The notes: generated from the sequence alone by a model not told the origin. 64,000 nt of DNA from Streptomyces malaysiensis subsp. samsunensis (GCF_024519315.1 NZ_JANIIC010000043.1:1-64000), one strand, 5' to 3'; counted from the stretch's first letter, positions 42,287-51,460 are shown. Program-made: numbers and translations.

Positions 42287-43057
42287 TCATGCGGAGGACT
42301 TGACGACGCTCCAGCCGCCGTCCACGAGAAGACTCGCACCCGTGATGTACGTGGCCTCATGGGAGCCCAGGAAGGCGATGGCCGCGGCCACCTCCTCGGG
42401 GGTGCCGAAGCGCCCGGCCGCGGTCTCGGCGACGCTGCGCGCGCGGTCCTCTGGGGGAACCCGGTCCCAGGCCGCCGTCAGGATCGGGCCGGGCAGCACG
42501 GCGTTCACCCGCACCTCGGGTCCGTACTCGACGGCGAGCTGCCCGCACAGGGACAGCAGCGCCCCCTTGGAGGCCGCGTAGGCGGGGTGGCCGGGGATGC
42601 CCTTGTGGGCGTGGACGGACGAGGTCAGGACGACGGCTCCGCGGCGGGTGCGCAGATCGTCCAGGACCGCCTTGAAGCCGAGGAAGGCCCCGGTGAGGTT
42701 GACGGCGAGCTGCCGCTGCCAGGAGTCCAGGGACGTTTCATGGGCGGGTGCGACGTCCACGGTGTACGCGTTGCTGACGAGCACGTCGACCGGGCCGAAG
42801 TCGCGGGCGGCGGCCGCGATCCGCTCCCAGCCCTCCTCCGCGGAGACGTCGGCGGTCACGAATCGGGCGCGGCCGCCCTCCCCGCCGATCCGCTCGGCGA
42901 CCGCCGTGCCACGCTCCTGGTCGATGTCGGCGAGCACGACGGCGGCGCCCTCCTGGGCGAGACGTTCGGCGGTGGCGGCGCCGATGCCGGAGGCGGCGCC
43001 GGTGACCACGGCGGTGTGGGCGGTGAAGCGGTCACCGTACCGGCGGGGCTGCTCCAT
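42287..43057 (-). CDS. Short-chain dehydrogenase, probable galactose dehydrogenase
   Basis: A 256-residue classical SDR. The cofactor motif is TGAASGIGAATAERLAQEG, with an Asp after the second strand (VVLADIDQERG) favouring NAD. The catalytic Ser is in VVLTSSVHAHKG, and YAASKG gives the Tyr-x-x-x-Lys. It ends YITGASLLVDGGWSVV. In this operon an SDR is the only candidate for oxidising galactose to galactonolactone, a reaction done by related SDRs elsewhere. The substrate is inferred from neighbours. ATG 43057 has AAGGAG about 12 bases upstream. Confidence 0.88.
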   Translation of the reverse strand: MEQPRRYGDRFTAHTAVVTGAASGIGAATAERLAQEGAAVVLADIDQERGTAVAERIGGEGGRARFVTADVSAEEGWERIAAAARDFGPVDVLVSNAYTVDVAPAHETSLDSWQRQLAVNLTGAFLGFKAVLDDLRTRRGAVVLTSSVHAHKGIPGHPAYAASKGALLSLCGQLAVEYGPEVRVNAVLPGPILTAAWDRVPPEDRARSVAETAAGRFGTPEEVAAAIAFLGSHEATYITGASLLVDGGWSVVKSSA

Positions 43058-43113
43058 CGGGGTTCGGGCTCCTTCGCTGTACGTCGGGCGGGGCGGGTGC
43101 CGGTCGGCGGTCT

Positions 43114-45204
43114 CTACTGCCGTATCAGCACCACCAGTTCCGCATCATGGTCGGCGCTCCAGGCGAACGGCAGCCCGTAGTGGAGCAGATGGGCACCGCT
43201 GTAGGTGGTGGCCGACGCGGTGTCCCGGTAGTGGGCGGCCGGGTCGAGGCCGCGCAGCCGGAGCCGGGCCGGACGTCCCGGGACGAGCGGGGCTCCGTCC
43301 AGGCGGCCGGTGCCGAGCGCGGCGACGACGGTGCGCCCGTCCGCGCCGTCGTACTGGACGCCGCAGGTGGCGTCCAGCGGGCTGCCCAGGAGCCGGGCCT
43401 CGCCGAGGTGGATGACCTCGCGCACCTCCTTGTAGCGGGCGATCCAGCCGGCGGCCTCGGCGCGCTGCCCGGCGTCCCAGCGGCGCAGGTCGGCGCCGAT
43501 GCCGAGGACTCCGCACATGGCGCTCACGAAGCGGAAGGCGAGGCTGCGCGGACGGGGGTCGAAGACCCCGGGGGCGTCGGTGACCCAGGAGCTCATGACA
43601 TGCGGGGCATGGGCGTGCAGAAAGCCGTGCTGGACGGACAGCCGGTCCAGGGGCGCGGTGTTGTCGCTGGGCCAGACGACGTCGGTGCGGGCGAGGGTCG
43701 CGTGGTCGATGCGTGCGCCACCGCCCGCGCACCCCTCGACGGTGACCCGGGGGTGGGCGGTGCGCAGATGGTCCAGCACGCGCAGATAGCCGGCCACATG
43801 CTGGGCGTCCAGGTCGAGACGGTCGGCGGGACCGGCGCCCGGGCGGCCGCGCTCGGTCGGCGGCCGGTTCATATCCCATTTGAGGTAGCTGATGTGATGG
43901 CCGGTCAGCAGCCGGTCCAGGGTGCCGATGACGAAGTCCTGGACATCGGTCCGGCCCAGGTCGAGCGAGAGCTGATGGCGCACCAGCCGCGCCGGACGGC
44001 CGTCGATCCGGTACACCCAGTCGGGGTGTTCGGTGTGCAGCGCGCTGCCGGGGCTGACGGCCTCCGGTTCGATCCACAGACCGAAGTCGAGGCCGAGCGC
44101 CCGTACGTCCTCCACGAACCGGTCGAAGCCCTCCGGGAAGGCCACCGGGTCGGGGTACCAGTCGCCCAGGCCGCCGGTGTCGTCGGCGCGGCCGGTGAAC
44201 CATCCGTCGTCGACGACGAACAGCTCGGCCCCGATGTCCGCCGCCGTCTTCGCCAGTTCGAGCTGCGCCGCCGCGTCGACGTCGAAGGTGGTGGCCTCCC
44301 AGGAGTTGTAGAGCACCTTGCGGGGCCGGTGCAGCCGATCGCCGGTCAGACGGCGTTCGTAGCGGTGCCAGACGCGGGACAGCCCGTCGAGCCCTTCGGC
44401 GCTGAAGGCGCAGGCCAGGCGTGGTGTGGTGAGGGTGTCACCGGGCGCCAGGCGCACCACGCCTTCGTGCGGTACGCGGCCGGCCCGTACGCGCACGGCG
44501 CCGCCGGGCTCGGCCTCGGCGGTGATGTGCCAGTTGCCGGGCCATTCGAGTGCCACGCCGTAGGCGGGGGCGTCCCCGGGGTCCGCGGCGTCCTGGACCG
44601 CGAGCCAGGGCGCGTAGGCGTGTCCCGGCACGCCCTGGTGGCTGCCCATGGTGAACGTGCCCCTGGACAGGGTGAGTTGGGTGCGCTGGAACTCCTGCGA
44701 CCACTGGCCGGTGAGGTACGTCAGCCGCGCTCCGGCGGTGACGGGGACGTTCACCGCGGCGGAGTCGAAACGCTCCAGCCGCAGCTCCTCCTCGCCCGTG
44801 CAGATGAGTTCGGTCCAGCGGTGGATGACGTCGGTGCCCGGCACCGCGGCGTAGCACAGGACCGTGCGCAGCCCGAGCAGATCGTCGGTGAAGGCCAGCC
44901 GCAGGCCGTCCGCCGACTCCTCCGCCGCCTCGAAGGCCCACCACGCGCCGCGCTCCGTACCGGGCCGCGCGGCCACCAGATCGGCGCCGGTGAACGGCCG
45001 CAGCCCGTACGGCAGGTACTCGGCGGGCGCGGCGTCGGCGGGGGTGATGAAGTGGGTGCGGTGCGACCAGTCCAGCGCGGACGGGCCGGTCTCCACGCCG
45101 TGCGGGCCCCAGGCGTCGAGTTCGGCCCAGGGGCCGTCCGGGGACAGCCGTACGGTGTAGCTGGTGCGGTCGGTGCGCAGCGTCCAGCGCTGGTTCGGCG
45201 TCAC
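43114..45204 (-). CDS. GH36 alpha-galactosidase (cytoplasmic)
   Basis: A 696-residue GH36 enzyme with no signal peptide. An N-terminal beta-sandwich (1-310) precedes the barrel, which carries VLYNSWEATTFDV and VVDDGWF. The nucleophile Asp444 is in YLKWDMNRP, the acid/base Asp514 in WPSDNTAPLDRLSVQHGFL, and EGCAGGGARID is the substrate loop. It releases galactose from imported melibiose- or raffinose-type alpha-galactosides. GTG 45204 overlaps the permease stop as GTGA, so it is coupled to the ABC importer. Confidence 0.94.
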   Translation of the reverse strand: MTPNQRWTLRTDRTSYTVRLSPDGPWAELDAWGPHGVETGPSALDWSHRTHFITPADAAPAEYLPYGLRPFTGADLVAARPGTERGAWWAFEAAEESADGLRLAFTDDLLGLRTVLCYAAVPGTDVIHRWTELICTGEEELRLERFDSAAVNVPVTAGARLTYLTGQWSQEFQRTQLTLSRGTFTMGSHQGVPGHAYAPWLAVQDAADPGDAPAYGVALEWPGNWHITAEAEPGGAVRVRAGRVPHEGVVRLAPGDTLTTPRLACAFSAEGLDGLSRVWHRYERRLTGDRLHRPRKVLYNSWEATTFDVDAAAQLELAKTAADIGAELFVVDDGWFTGRADDTGGLGDWYPDPVAFPEGFDRFVEDVRALGLDFGLWIEPEAVSPGSALHTEHPDWVYRIDGRPARLVRHQLSLDLGRTDVQDFVIGTLDRLLTGHHISYLKWDMNRPPTERGRPGAGPADRLDLDAQHVAGYLRVLDHLRTAHPRVTVEGCAGGGARIDHATLARTDVVWPSDNTAPLDRLSVQHGFLHAHAPHVMSSWVTDAPGVFDPRPRSLAFRFVSAMCGVLGIGADLRRWDAGQRAEAAGWIARYKEVREVIHLGEARLLGSPLDATCGVQYDGADGRTVVAALGTGRLDGAPLVPGRPARLRLRGLDPAAHYRDTASATTYSGAHLLHYGLPFAWSADHDAELVVLIRQ

Positions 45205-46055
45205 TTCACCGCTCCGAGGTTGAGACCGGCCACGAAGTGGCGCTGGAACCGGAGGAAGACGGCCACGGTGGGCGCCGCGGCGATGACGGACCCGGCGGCG
45301 ATCACGTTCCACATCGACACGTACTGGCCCTGGAGCCCGATGAGGGCGGCGGTGATGGGCATCTTGGTGTCGCTGCGCAGCACGGTGATGGCCCACAGCA
45401 GATCGTTGAAGATCCAGGTGAAGGACAGGGCGCTGAGCGCGGCGAGCGCCGGGCGGCTGAGCGGGAGGATGATCCGCCAGAAGATCTGCCAGGGACCGGC
45501 GCCGTCCACGACGGCGGCCTGCTGGATCTCCACCGGGATGGCCCGCATGAAGCCGTGCAGGACGAAGACGTAGAAGCCGACGCCGAAGCCGATCTGCACG
45601 CCGATGAGCGCGGGCAGGGTGTCGTAGACGCCGAGCAGTTCGCTCAGCTTGGACACCGGGATGAGCAGGATCTGCGGCGGAAGCAGATTGCCGCCGAGCA
45701 TCAACAGCAGCAGGAAGCGGCGGAAGGGCACCTCGTAGCGGCTGAGGGCGAACGCGGCCATGGCGGCCAGGGCCAGGGTCACCAGGACGCACGGCACGGT
45801 CACGATCAGGCTGTTGATCAGGGCGCGCTGCTGGCCGCCGTCGTTCCACGCCTGCTGGAAGTTGCCCAGGGTGAAGGAGTGGGGCCGGCTGCCCAGGCCG
45901 TGGACGGAGATGTCGTCGAAGGAGCGCAGGCTCGTCACCACGACCAGGGCGATGGGCAGCAGCCACAGCGCGGCGAGCGCCCCGGCCCCGAGGTGGAAGC
46001 CGGCGGTCGCCGCGCGGCGCCTGCGCAGGGCCACGGAGCTGCGGGGTTCCGTCAT
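45201..46055 (-). CDS. Sugar ABC transporter permease (MalG type)
   Basis: A 284-residue CUT1-family inner-membrane subunit with six helices. The first is AGALAALWLLPIALVVVTSL, and the ATPase-contact EAA loop reads VEIQQAAVVDGAGPWQIFWR. It ends with FVAGLNLGAVK, standard for MalG-like subunits. ATG 46055 overlaps the stop of the partner permease by one base. The ATPase subunit is not in the operon; actinobacteria commonly use a shared MsiK-type ATPase. Confidence 0.94.
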   Translation of the reverse strand: MTEPRSSVALRRRRAATAGFHLGAGALAALWLLPIALVVVTSLRSFDDISVHGLGSRPHSFTLGNFQQAWNDGGQQRALINSLIVTVPCVLVTLALAAMAAFALSRYEVPFRRFLLLLMLGGNLLPPQILLIPVSKLSELLGVYDTLPALIGVQIGFGVGFYVFVLHGFMRAIPVEIQQAAVVDGAGPWQIFWRIILPLSRPALAALSALSFTWIFNDLLWAITVLRSDTKMPITAALIGLQGQYVSMWNVIAAGSVIAAAPTVAVFLRFQRHFVAGLNLGAVK

Positions 46056-46996
46056 CAGTCGGCCTCCCGGAAGGCGCGGACGAGGTAGGAGGCGATGACG
46101 CCGAAGGCCAGGATGAAGATGACGACGGCCAGGGCGGAGCCGTATCCCAGGCGCAGGGACTGGAAGGCGGTGGAGTACATGTAGGTGCTCAGCAGTTCGG
46201 ACGAGTGGTAGGGGCCGCCCCGGGTCAGGGACCACACGACGTCGAAGGAGCGCAGCGAGTCGATGATGATCACCGACAGGACGACCGCGTTGACGCTGCG
46301 CAGCTGGGGCAGCGTCACATACCGGAACCGCTGCCAGCCCCCGGCGCCGTCCACCCTGGCCGCCTCGTACAGCGCCGGGTCGATGCCCTTGAGCCCGGCC
46401 AGGTACAGCACCATCACATAGCCGACCTGGCGCCACAGCGCGGGCACGATGACCGCGTAGAGGGCGGTGTCCTGGTCGGCGAGCCAGGCGTGGCGCAGGC
46501 TCTCCAGGCCGACCGACTCCAGGAGCTGGTTGAGGACGCCGTCGGGCTGGTAGATGGCCTGCCAGACCAGGGCGGTGGCGACCAGGGAGAACACGACGGG
46601 CAGGAACAGCGCGGCGCGGTAGAAGCCGACGCCCCGGCGCTCCTGCTGGAGCAGCAGGGCGGCACCGAGACCGAGGAGCGCGGACAGGCCGCCGAACAGC
46701 ACCAGCCACAGCACGGTGTCGACGGCCGCGGTGCGGAACACCTCGTCGTGGACCATCTCGCCGAAGTTGCCCAGGCCGATGAACTCCGGTGCCGACACCC
46801 CGTCCCAGTCGGTCAGGGCGAGGTAGAAGCCCTGGAGCGCGGGCCAGAACACCCACAGCCCCTCGGCCAGCAGCGGGAGCAGGAGGAAGGCGAGCACCAG
46901 CGGGGGTGTGCGCCGGGGGCCCCGGGCCCGCCTGCCGCGGGGCGGGGGCGGGGCCGGGGACTTGCGCTCGGGCACGGTGCGGACGGCCACGTTCAC
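46055..46996 (-). CDS. Sugar ABC transporter permease (MalF type)
   Basis: A 313-residue CUT1 permease. A Pro/Arg-rich cytosolic start precedes LVLAFLLLPLLAEGLWVFW; six helices follow, with the EAA loop IDPALYEAARVDGAGGWQRF before the last helices. GTG 46996 overlaps the binding-protein stop as GTGA; a second GTG six bases on is possible. It pairs with the 45201 permease to import alpha-galactosides. Confidence 0.94.
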   Translation of the reverse strand: MNVAVRTVPERKSPAPPPPRGRRARGPRRTPPLVLAFLLLPLLAEGLWVFWPALQGFYLALTDWDGVSAPEFIGLGNFGEMVHDEVFRTAAVDTVLWLVLFGGLSALLGLGAALLLQQERRGVGFYRAALFLPVVFSLVATALVWQAIYQPDGVLNQLLESVGLESLRHAWLADQDTALYAVIVPALWRQVGYVMVLYLAGLKGIDPALYEAARVDGAGGWQRFRYVTLPQLRSVNAVVLSVIIIDSLRSFDVVWSLTRGGPYHSSELLSTYMYSTAFQSLRLGYGSALAVVIFILAFGVIASYLVRAFREAD

Positions 46997-48282
46997 GCCT
47001 TCCAGATCTTCTCGGCGTCGCGCTGCCAGTCGCTGAGGATCGAACCGATGCTCTTCGGCTTGGCCATGAACTTGGTCAGCGCGGTGTCCGCGGTGGGCTG
47101 GAGGGCGTCGCTCGAGTCGCGGTTGAAGAACTGGGTTATCTCGGCGGCCTCCTCGATGTGCTTGCGGCCCTTCTTCACCAGCGCGGTCCCGGCGTCCTTC
47201 GCGTCGGGGTGGCAGGGCAGGACGGTGCCCGACGAGCCCTTGATGTAGATCTCCTGCGCCTCGGCCGTGGCGAGGTAGCGCAGCAGCTCGAAGACCCCGT
47301 CCCGGCGTCCGGTGCGGGCGCTGGCGAAGTAGCCGTCCGTGGGCGCTTCCTCGGCGAGCGGGACCTTGGGGTCGATGACCGGGAAGCGGAAGAAGTCGAT
47401 GTCGTCGAGGGCGCCCTTGGGCGCGGCGTCGGCGAAGAAGGTGCCGATGAGCATCATGCCGGTCCGGCCGGCGAGCAGGGCGGTCGTGGCGTCCTGGAAG
47501 GCGATGGCGGTGCCGTTGGGGTCGAAGTACGGGAGCAGCTCCTGCCAGCGGTCGAAGACCTTGCGCACCTCGGGGTCGTCGAAGCGGTGCTTTCCGGCGA
47601 GAAGTTGGCGGTGGTAGTCGGCGCCGTTGATGCGGATGTTGAGGTAGTCGAACCAGGCGGAGGCCACCCAGGGGGTGTTGCTGCCGGCGCCGAGACCGAT
47701 CGGGGCCACGCCCCTGGACTTCAGCTTGTCGCACAGATCGAGGAAGTCGTCCCAGCTCCTGGGCTCCTTGACACCCCACTTGGCGAAGTTGGACTTCCGG
47801 TAGAACACGCCCCACCAGTAGTAGGTGCTGGGCACGAAGACCTTCTTGCCCGCGGCCGAGGTGCACTGGGTGTTCAGCGCCTTGGAGTAGCTCTTGAGAT
47901 CGGGCGAGGTCCACACCTCGCCGAGGTCGAGCAGCAGGTTCTTGCGCGCGTAGGTGTTCGCCACCGAGCCCGGGTACCAGGTGTACACATCCGGCGGATT
48001 GCCGGAGGTCAGGTAGGTGGGCAGCTGGGTGCGGAAGGTTTCGGCGGCGACGGTGTTGAGGCTGGCGCGCCCGGAGCCGCGCTTGGCGTAGGCGGCGACC
48101 AGATCCTCCATCGCCGCCTTCGCCTGCGGGGCGGACAGGTTGGACTGGAGGGTCACCGCTCCGCCCTTGGAGGAGCTCTTGCCGGAGGAGCCGGCGGTGA
48201 CGCAGCCGCTGAGCAGCGCCGTTGTCCCGGCGGCGCCGAGACCGGCGAGGAACAGCCGTCGACTGGGGTGTGAGTTCGTCAT
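46993..48282 (-). CDS. Sugar-binding lipoprotein of the ABC importer
   Basis: A 429-residue extracellular solute-binding protein. The signal RRLFLAGLGAAGTTALLSGC combines a twin-arginine pair at residues 8-9 with a lipobox Cys27, so it is probably Tat-exported and lipid-anchored. The mature part has typical CUT1 lobes, for example NPPDVYTWYPGSVANTY and GRTGMMLIGTFFADAAPKG. ATG 48282 has AAGGAG seven bases upstream; earlier in-frame codons are rejected. It is the first gene of the galactoside operon, 100 bases downstream of an AT-rich operator-like element. Confidence 0.94.
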   Translation of the reverse strand: MTNSHPSRRLFLAGLGAAGTTALLSGCVTAGSSGKSSSKGGAVTLQSNLSAPQAKAAMEDLVAAYAKRGSGRASLNTVAAETFRTQLPTYLTSGNPPDVYTWYPGSVANTYARKNLLLDLGEVWTSPDLKSYSKALNTQCTSAAGKKVFVPSTYYWWGVFYRKSNFAKWGVKEPRSWDDFLDLCDKLKSRGVAPIGLGAGSNTPWVASAWFDYLNIRINGADYHRQLLAGKHRFDDPEVRKVFDRWQELLPYFDPNGTAIAFQDATTALLAGRTGMMLIGTFFADAAPKGALDDIDFFRFPVIDPKVPLAEEAPTDGYFASARTGRRDGVFELLRYLATAEAQEIYIKGSSGTVLPCHPDAKDAGTALVKKGRKHIEEAAEITQFFNRDSSDALQPTADTALTKFMAKPKSIGSILSDWQRDAEKIWKA

Positions 48283-48363
48283 GGAGTGCTCCTTGGGGAT
48301 CCACTCGGCGGGACCCGGCCGTGCCATGACGGCCGGGTCGCGCTCGCGGCGGATCCAGGTTCG

Positions 48364-48381
48364 CGTGGTGCCCGCACCACG
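48364..48381. promoter_or_regulatory. Perfect GC palindrome upstream of the importer operon
   Basis: CGTGGTGCCCGCACCACG is an exact inverted repeat (eight-base arms, two-base centre). It adjoins the AT-rich element and lies between the broken GH27 gene and the binding-protein gene. It could be a repressor operator or a short terminator for the upstream gene. Confidence 0.5.
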
Positions 48382-48409
48382 TCAAGATTAATTCCTAATT
48401 TATTTGAAC
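48381..48409 (-). promoter_or_regulatory. AT-rich operator-like element A
   Basis: On the minus strand, a 29-base element starts GTTCAAATAAATTAGG and ends ATCTTGAC. It matches element B at 50326-50354 in 25 of 29 positions, although the surrounding DNA is about 70% GC. It begins at the stop codon of the GH27 pseudogene and lies upstream of the importer operon. ROK- or LacI-type sugar regulators are the usual readers of such AT-rich sites; the regulator is not identified here. Confidence 0.65.
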
Positions 48410-50219
48410 TGAGTCCGGTGTACGGCGCCGTCGACCCCGCGGTACACGGCGTCGACCACACCGTCCGGGCCCGCGACCGCCCCGAGCGCACCGTCGAACG
48501 CGGCGCTGGGGAACTCCGGCCGCTTGGTCCACCCCTGCCAGCCGCCGTTCTCGTACCGCCGCTGCCAGAGCGTGTAGTCACCGGCCCGCGCGTACAGCAC
48601 CACCGCGTTCCCGGCGGCGACCAGTGTCGGGCTGCCGCTCACCGTCCCGCCGAGCGAGCTCCACCGCGACCACTGCCCGGAGGCGTCGCGCGACCGCGTC
48701 CACACCTCGTCCGCCGAGGTGCGCACGGCCACATGGGTCCGCCCCTGAGCGTCGACGACGGCCGACGGCCTGCCGTACGTCGGCCGGTCGCCCGGCGCGC
48801 CCAGCGACGACCAGCCGGACGACGGCCCCCGCTGGACGATCCGTCCATCGGCGCCGCGCGTGGTCAGCGTCCAGTGCGCCCCGTCGGTGAACGCCACCGA
48901 GGGGGCGTCGGTCAGCTTCCCGCCGAGGTCCTGCCAGGCGCCCCAGCGCCCGTGCGCGAACACCCGCCGGTACGCCCGCGAGTCGGCGCCGCGCACGAAG
49001 ACGTCGATCCGCCCGTCCGCCGAGCCGTAGGCGGCGGGCTGGCCGAGGATCCTCCCGTTCGCCGGGCCGCCCAGGTTCCCCGTCCGCGGCCTGCCGCCGC
49101 CGTCCTCCGTGTGCTGGCCGAGGGTGCCCCCCGGTCCGCGGAAGAAGGTGGTCAGCGTCTCGCCGTCGCGTACGACGGCCGGGCTCGCCGAGGTCTTCTC
49201 GCCCAGGGCGGCACCGGGGAGGGCGTCCTCGCCGGTGAGCGTGAGGAACGCGGTGCCGTGCGCCGGCACCTCGACGGTGTACGACCCGGTGTGCCTCCCG
49301 CGGTCGGCCCGTGCCCGCAGGTCACGGACCTTGACCGGGCCGCCGAGGGCCACATCGGAGAAGTTCACGGTGCGCTCGGCGGGCCGGTCCGAGCGGGGTG
49401 CCAGGCGTTGGCGTCCATGTTGCGCAGCACGTTCGGCCACTGGCCGGGGCTCGGGGTGCCCCAGGCGATATCGGTGCCGGTGCGCCAGGAGTCCGCGATC
49501 GTCGGGGCGTAGCCGTAGGAGTTGTGCGCGTCCTGCTCGGGTGTGTGCGGCAGGCCCCAGTCGTCGGTGAGCGGGTTGCACAGGTTCAGCAGCATCCGGC
49601 GTCCGGACTTCGCGACCGCGTCCCCGAACTCCTTGAAGGCCGGGCCCGGATCGAGCTTCTCGCCGATGCCGCACAGGAAGTCGACCTTGATCGCGTCGAT
49701 CTTCCAGTCGGCGAACTGCCGGGCGTCCTCGGTGTAGTGGCCACGGCTGCCCAGGCCACAGCTCTTGCCGCCGTCGTAGGTGCCGGCGTCGGTGTAGATA
49801 CCGGCCCGCAGACCGCGTTGGTGCAGATAGGAGACGAGGGCCGGGATACCGGAGGGGAACCGGTCCGGGTGGGCCGCCAACTGTCCCCGGTCGTTCCGTG
49901 GGTTGTCGGCCTGCCAGCCGCCGTCCAGCCACACGATGTCGTATCCGCTGTCCCGCAGACCGCTGCTGACAAGCCTGTCGGCGACCGAGCGCACCTCCTT
50001 CTCGGTGGGCGCTCCCAGTCCGTAGTAGGTGTTCCAGCCCATGTAGGGCGTCGGGGCGAGCCCGCTGTCGTAGTAGTCGGGCGCCCCCTGGTCCACGGCG
50101 GGGGCGGCCGTGGCCGTGGGGGCCGCGGCCGTGGCCAGGACCACGACGATCGCGGTCGCGACGGCGCCGCGGGCCGGTGTGCGGTGGCGGGGTCTCCGTA
50201 CGGGCGGGGGTGAAGTCAC
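48400..50219 (-). pseudogene. Secreted GH27 alpha-galactosidase with lectin-like domain, broken by deletion and frameshift
   Basis: The 5' part (49365-50219) encodes a signal peptide (RRPRHRTPARGAVATAIVVV and an Ala-rich cleavage region) and the first two thirds of a GH27 barrel: PTPYMGWNTYYGLG, VWLDGGWQ, and the nucleophile in IDAIKVDFLCG. After NMDANAWHP the frame runs to a TGA at 49365. The family's following WNDPDML acid/base segment and the rest of the barrel are absent. Homology resumes in another frame from about 49390 (RPAERTVNFSD), covering the C-terminal beta domain, then several propeller-like repeats with GSPTLVAAGN and TLWQRRYENGGWQGW to the TAA at 48400. GTG 50219 has GGGAGAGG upstream. 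Roughly 100 or more residues are missing at the junction. Confidence 0.85.
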
Positions 50220-50325
50220 GTGCCTCTCCCGAGGGTTGGGAAGCAGGAAGGAGACATGACGCGGCCACCCGGTGACAGGCGTCGGCGGCGTCACGGCGAT
50301 GACTGTGGCCCGTGGCCGAAACCCT

Positions 50326-50354
50326 GTCAAGAATTATTCATAATTTATTTAAAC
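50326..50354 (-). promoter_or_regulatory. AT-rich operator-like element B
   Basis: This is the second copy of the 29-base element (minus strand starts GTTTAAATAAATTATG and ends ATTCTTGAC), about 107 bases upstream of the GH27 start. Its sharing with element A implies that the extracellular GH27 and the importer operon were co-regulated. Confidence 0.65.
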
Positions 50355-50394
50355 AGGCTCCTGGTTGTGTCGAGGATCTTGACGTGACGGGTAT

Positions 50395-50459
50395 GCCGCC
50401 GCGCCCCCTCCCGGCCCGCGCCCGCGCAGGTCGGCCAGGGGGTGCGGCGGCGGTGGCGG
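50395..50459. repeat. Left 65-bp direct repeat of the island
   Basis: This segment recurs in the same orientation at 55529-55593 with one difference (G at 50401, A at 55535). It lies 40 bases beyond element B. Confidence 0.93.
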
Positions 50460-50702
50460 CTCGCCTCTCCCGCCGACCGCGCGACCCAACGCCCCGGACC
50501 GGCAGTCGTCACGCCGCGCATCTCGTATAGACCTCCTTCCCGTGCGTACAGAACCACTTCGCGCCAGAGAGTAATGAGGCCGTCACGCTACGCCACCGCT
50601 GTGCACTCTCCAGCCGGTTGCCCGACTCCGTCACCATGCCCAGGGGCGAGGACGATTCCGGGAGCCCGGAACGGCAACCGAACTCGACGGTAGGCTCGCG
50701 CC
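50460..50702. other. Island left end, apparently non-coding, with -10 element
   Basis: No gene is supported in these 243 bases. At the right end TAGGCT (50691-50696) is a good -10 hexamer for the operon that follows; no convincing -35 is seen. The ORFs crossing this stretch lack ribosome sites and have unbiased third positions. Confidence 0.5.
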
Positions 50703-50738
50703 ACGCCGATCTTTGAATACCGGGGCGAGAGCGCGAAC

Positions 50739-51026
50739 TTGAAGGTGCTGGCACGGGAGATCGAGGCGGATCCACACCTCGCCGGAACGTGCTCCCTCAC
50801 CCTCACGCCGCTGCGCCAGGACAGGCGCGACTCTTTACGTCACGCGAACTGGGCGGAGATCTCCGTCTCGGTCGCCTCTGGACTGGCCACGAACGCGGTG
50901 TACGACGCCCTGAAGGTCTTGGTCGAGCGGGCGCGTGACCGTGGCCCCGTGGACGAGGTGACCACGCGTCCGGAGGGCGGCAGCGGCGAGGAGACGGACG
51001 GCACCGAAGGAGCGGCGGAGCGGTGA
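50739..51026 (+). CDS. Small hypothetical protein of the island
   Basis: A protein of 95 residues from TTG 50739, unrecognised. ISVSVASGLATNAVYDALKV is a hydrophobic helix-like centre, and the C-terminus is acidic and disordered. The frame is open and coding-like back to 50694, reading TPIFEYRGESANLKVLAREI from an ACG at 50703. TAGGCT lies six bases before that ACG, the same spacing as the leaderless DUF262 start. The true product may therefore be 107 residues starting at a mutated or non-standard codon. Its TGA overlaps the next GTG as GTGA. Confidence 0.6.
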   Translation: MKVLAREIEADPHLAGTCSLTLTPLRQDRRDSLRHANWAEISVSVASGLATNAVYDALKVLVERARDRGPVDEVTTRPEGGSGEETDGTEGAAER

Positions 51027-51460
51027 CTGTCCACTCGCCGCGCCTGCGGAACAGCAGCGGCGCAGAGCTGAACCTGCGCAGCCAGATCCTCTTCCAAGAC
51101 CCGACCCGCACCCGTACCCAAGACCTCGTCGCACTTTCCCACTACGGCGTCAACTTCCTGGGCGACCGGGCGGTCAGGTTCGTCGACCCCGACCGGGACA
51201 TGTGGTGGCTGTTCCCCGTCTTCCAGGTGAGCCGGGGTGAGTACCGGTGGCCGGCGGAGCACGTGAACCTCGACGAGGCCACGGACCTTCTGCTGGGCGC
51301 CGCCGTGGCATCGGCGTACGACGACGTCCTGCACGGCACCGGCCCTCTTGCCTCCGATCACCTTCCCCGTGCCCTTTTTGAGGACCGCGGGGAGGTCGAT
51401 GCGCTGAACAAGGTCCTCAAGGATTCCACCGGGTTGGACATGGGCTGGGGCCGTGCCTGA
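51023..51460 (+). CDS. Hypothetical protein of the island
   Basis: A soluble 145-residue protein, unrecognised. It starts MTVHSPRLRNSSGAELNLRS and contains a Trp-rich segment, DRDMWWLFPVFQVSRGEYRW, then helical sequence. GTG 51023 is coupled to the preceding gene by a GTGA overlap. Forty-two bases separate it from the DUF262 gene, which seems to have its own promoter. A role as partner or regulator of the following system is only positional inference. Confidence 0.65.
   Translation: MTVHSPRLRNSSGAELNLRSQILFQDPTRTRTQDLVALSHYGVNFLGDRAVRFVDPDRDMWWLFPVFQVSRGEYRWPAEHVNLDEATDLLLGAAVASAYDDVLHGTGPLASDHLPRALFEDRGEVDALNKVLKDSTGLDMGWGRA

Noticed and set aside
50345..50557. Short minus-strand ORFs across the left island repeat
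   Set aside because: No ribosome site, unbiased third positions, and part of the sequence is the 65-bp repeat.
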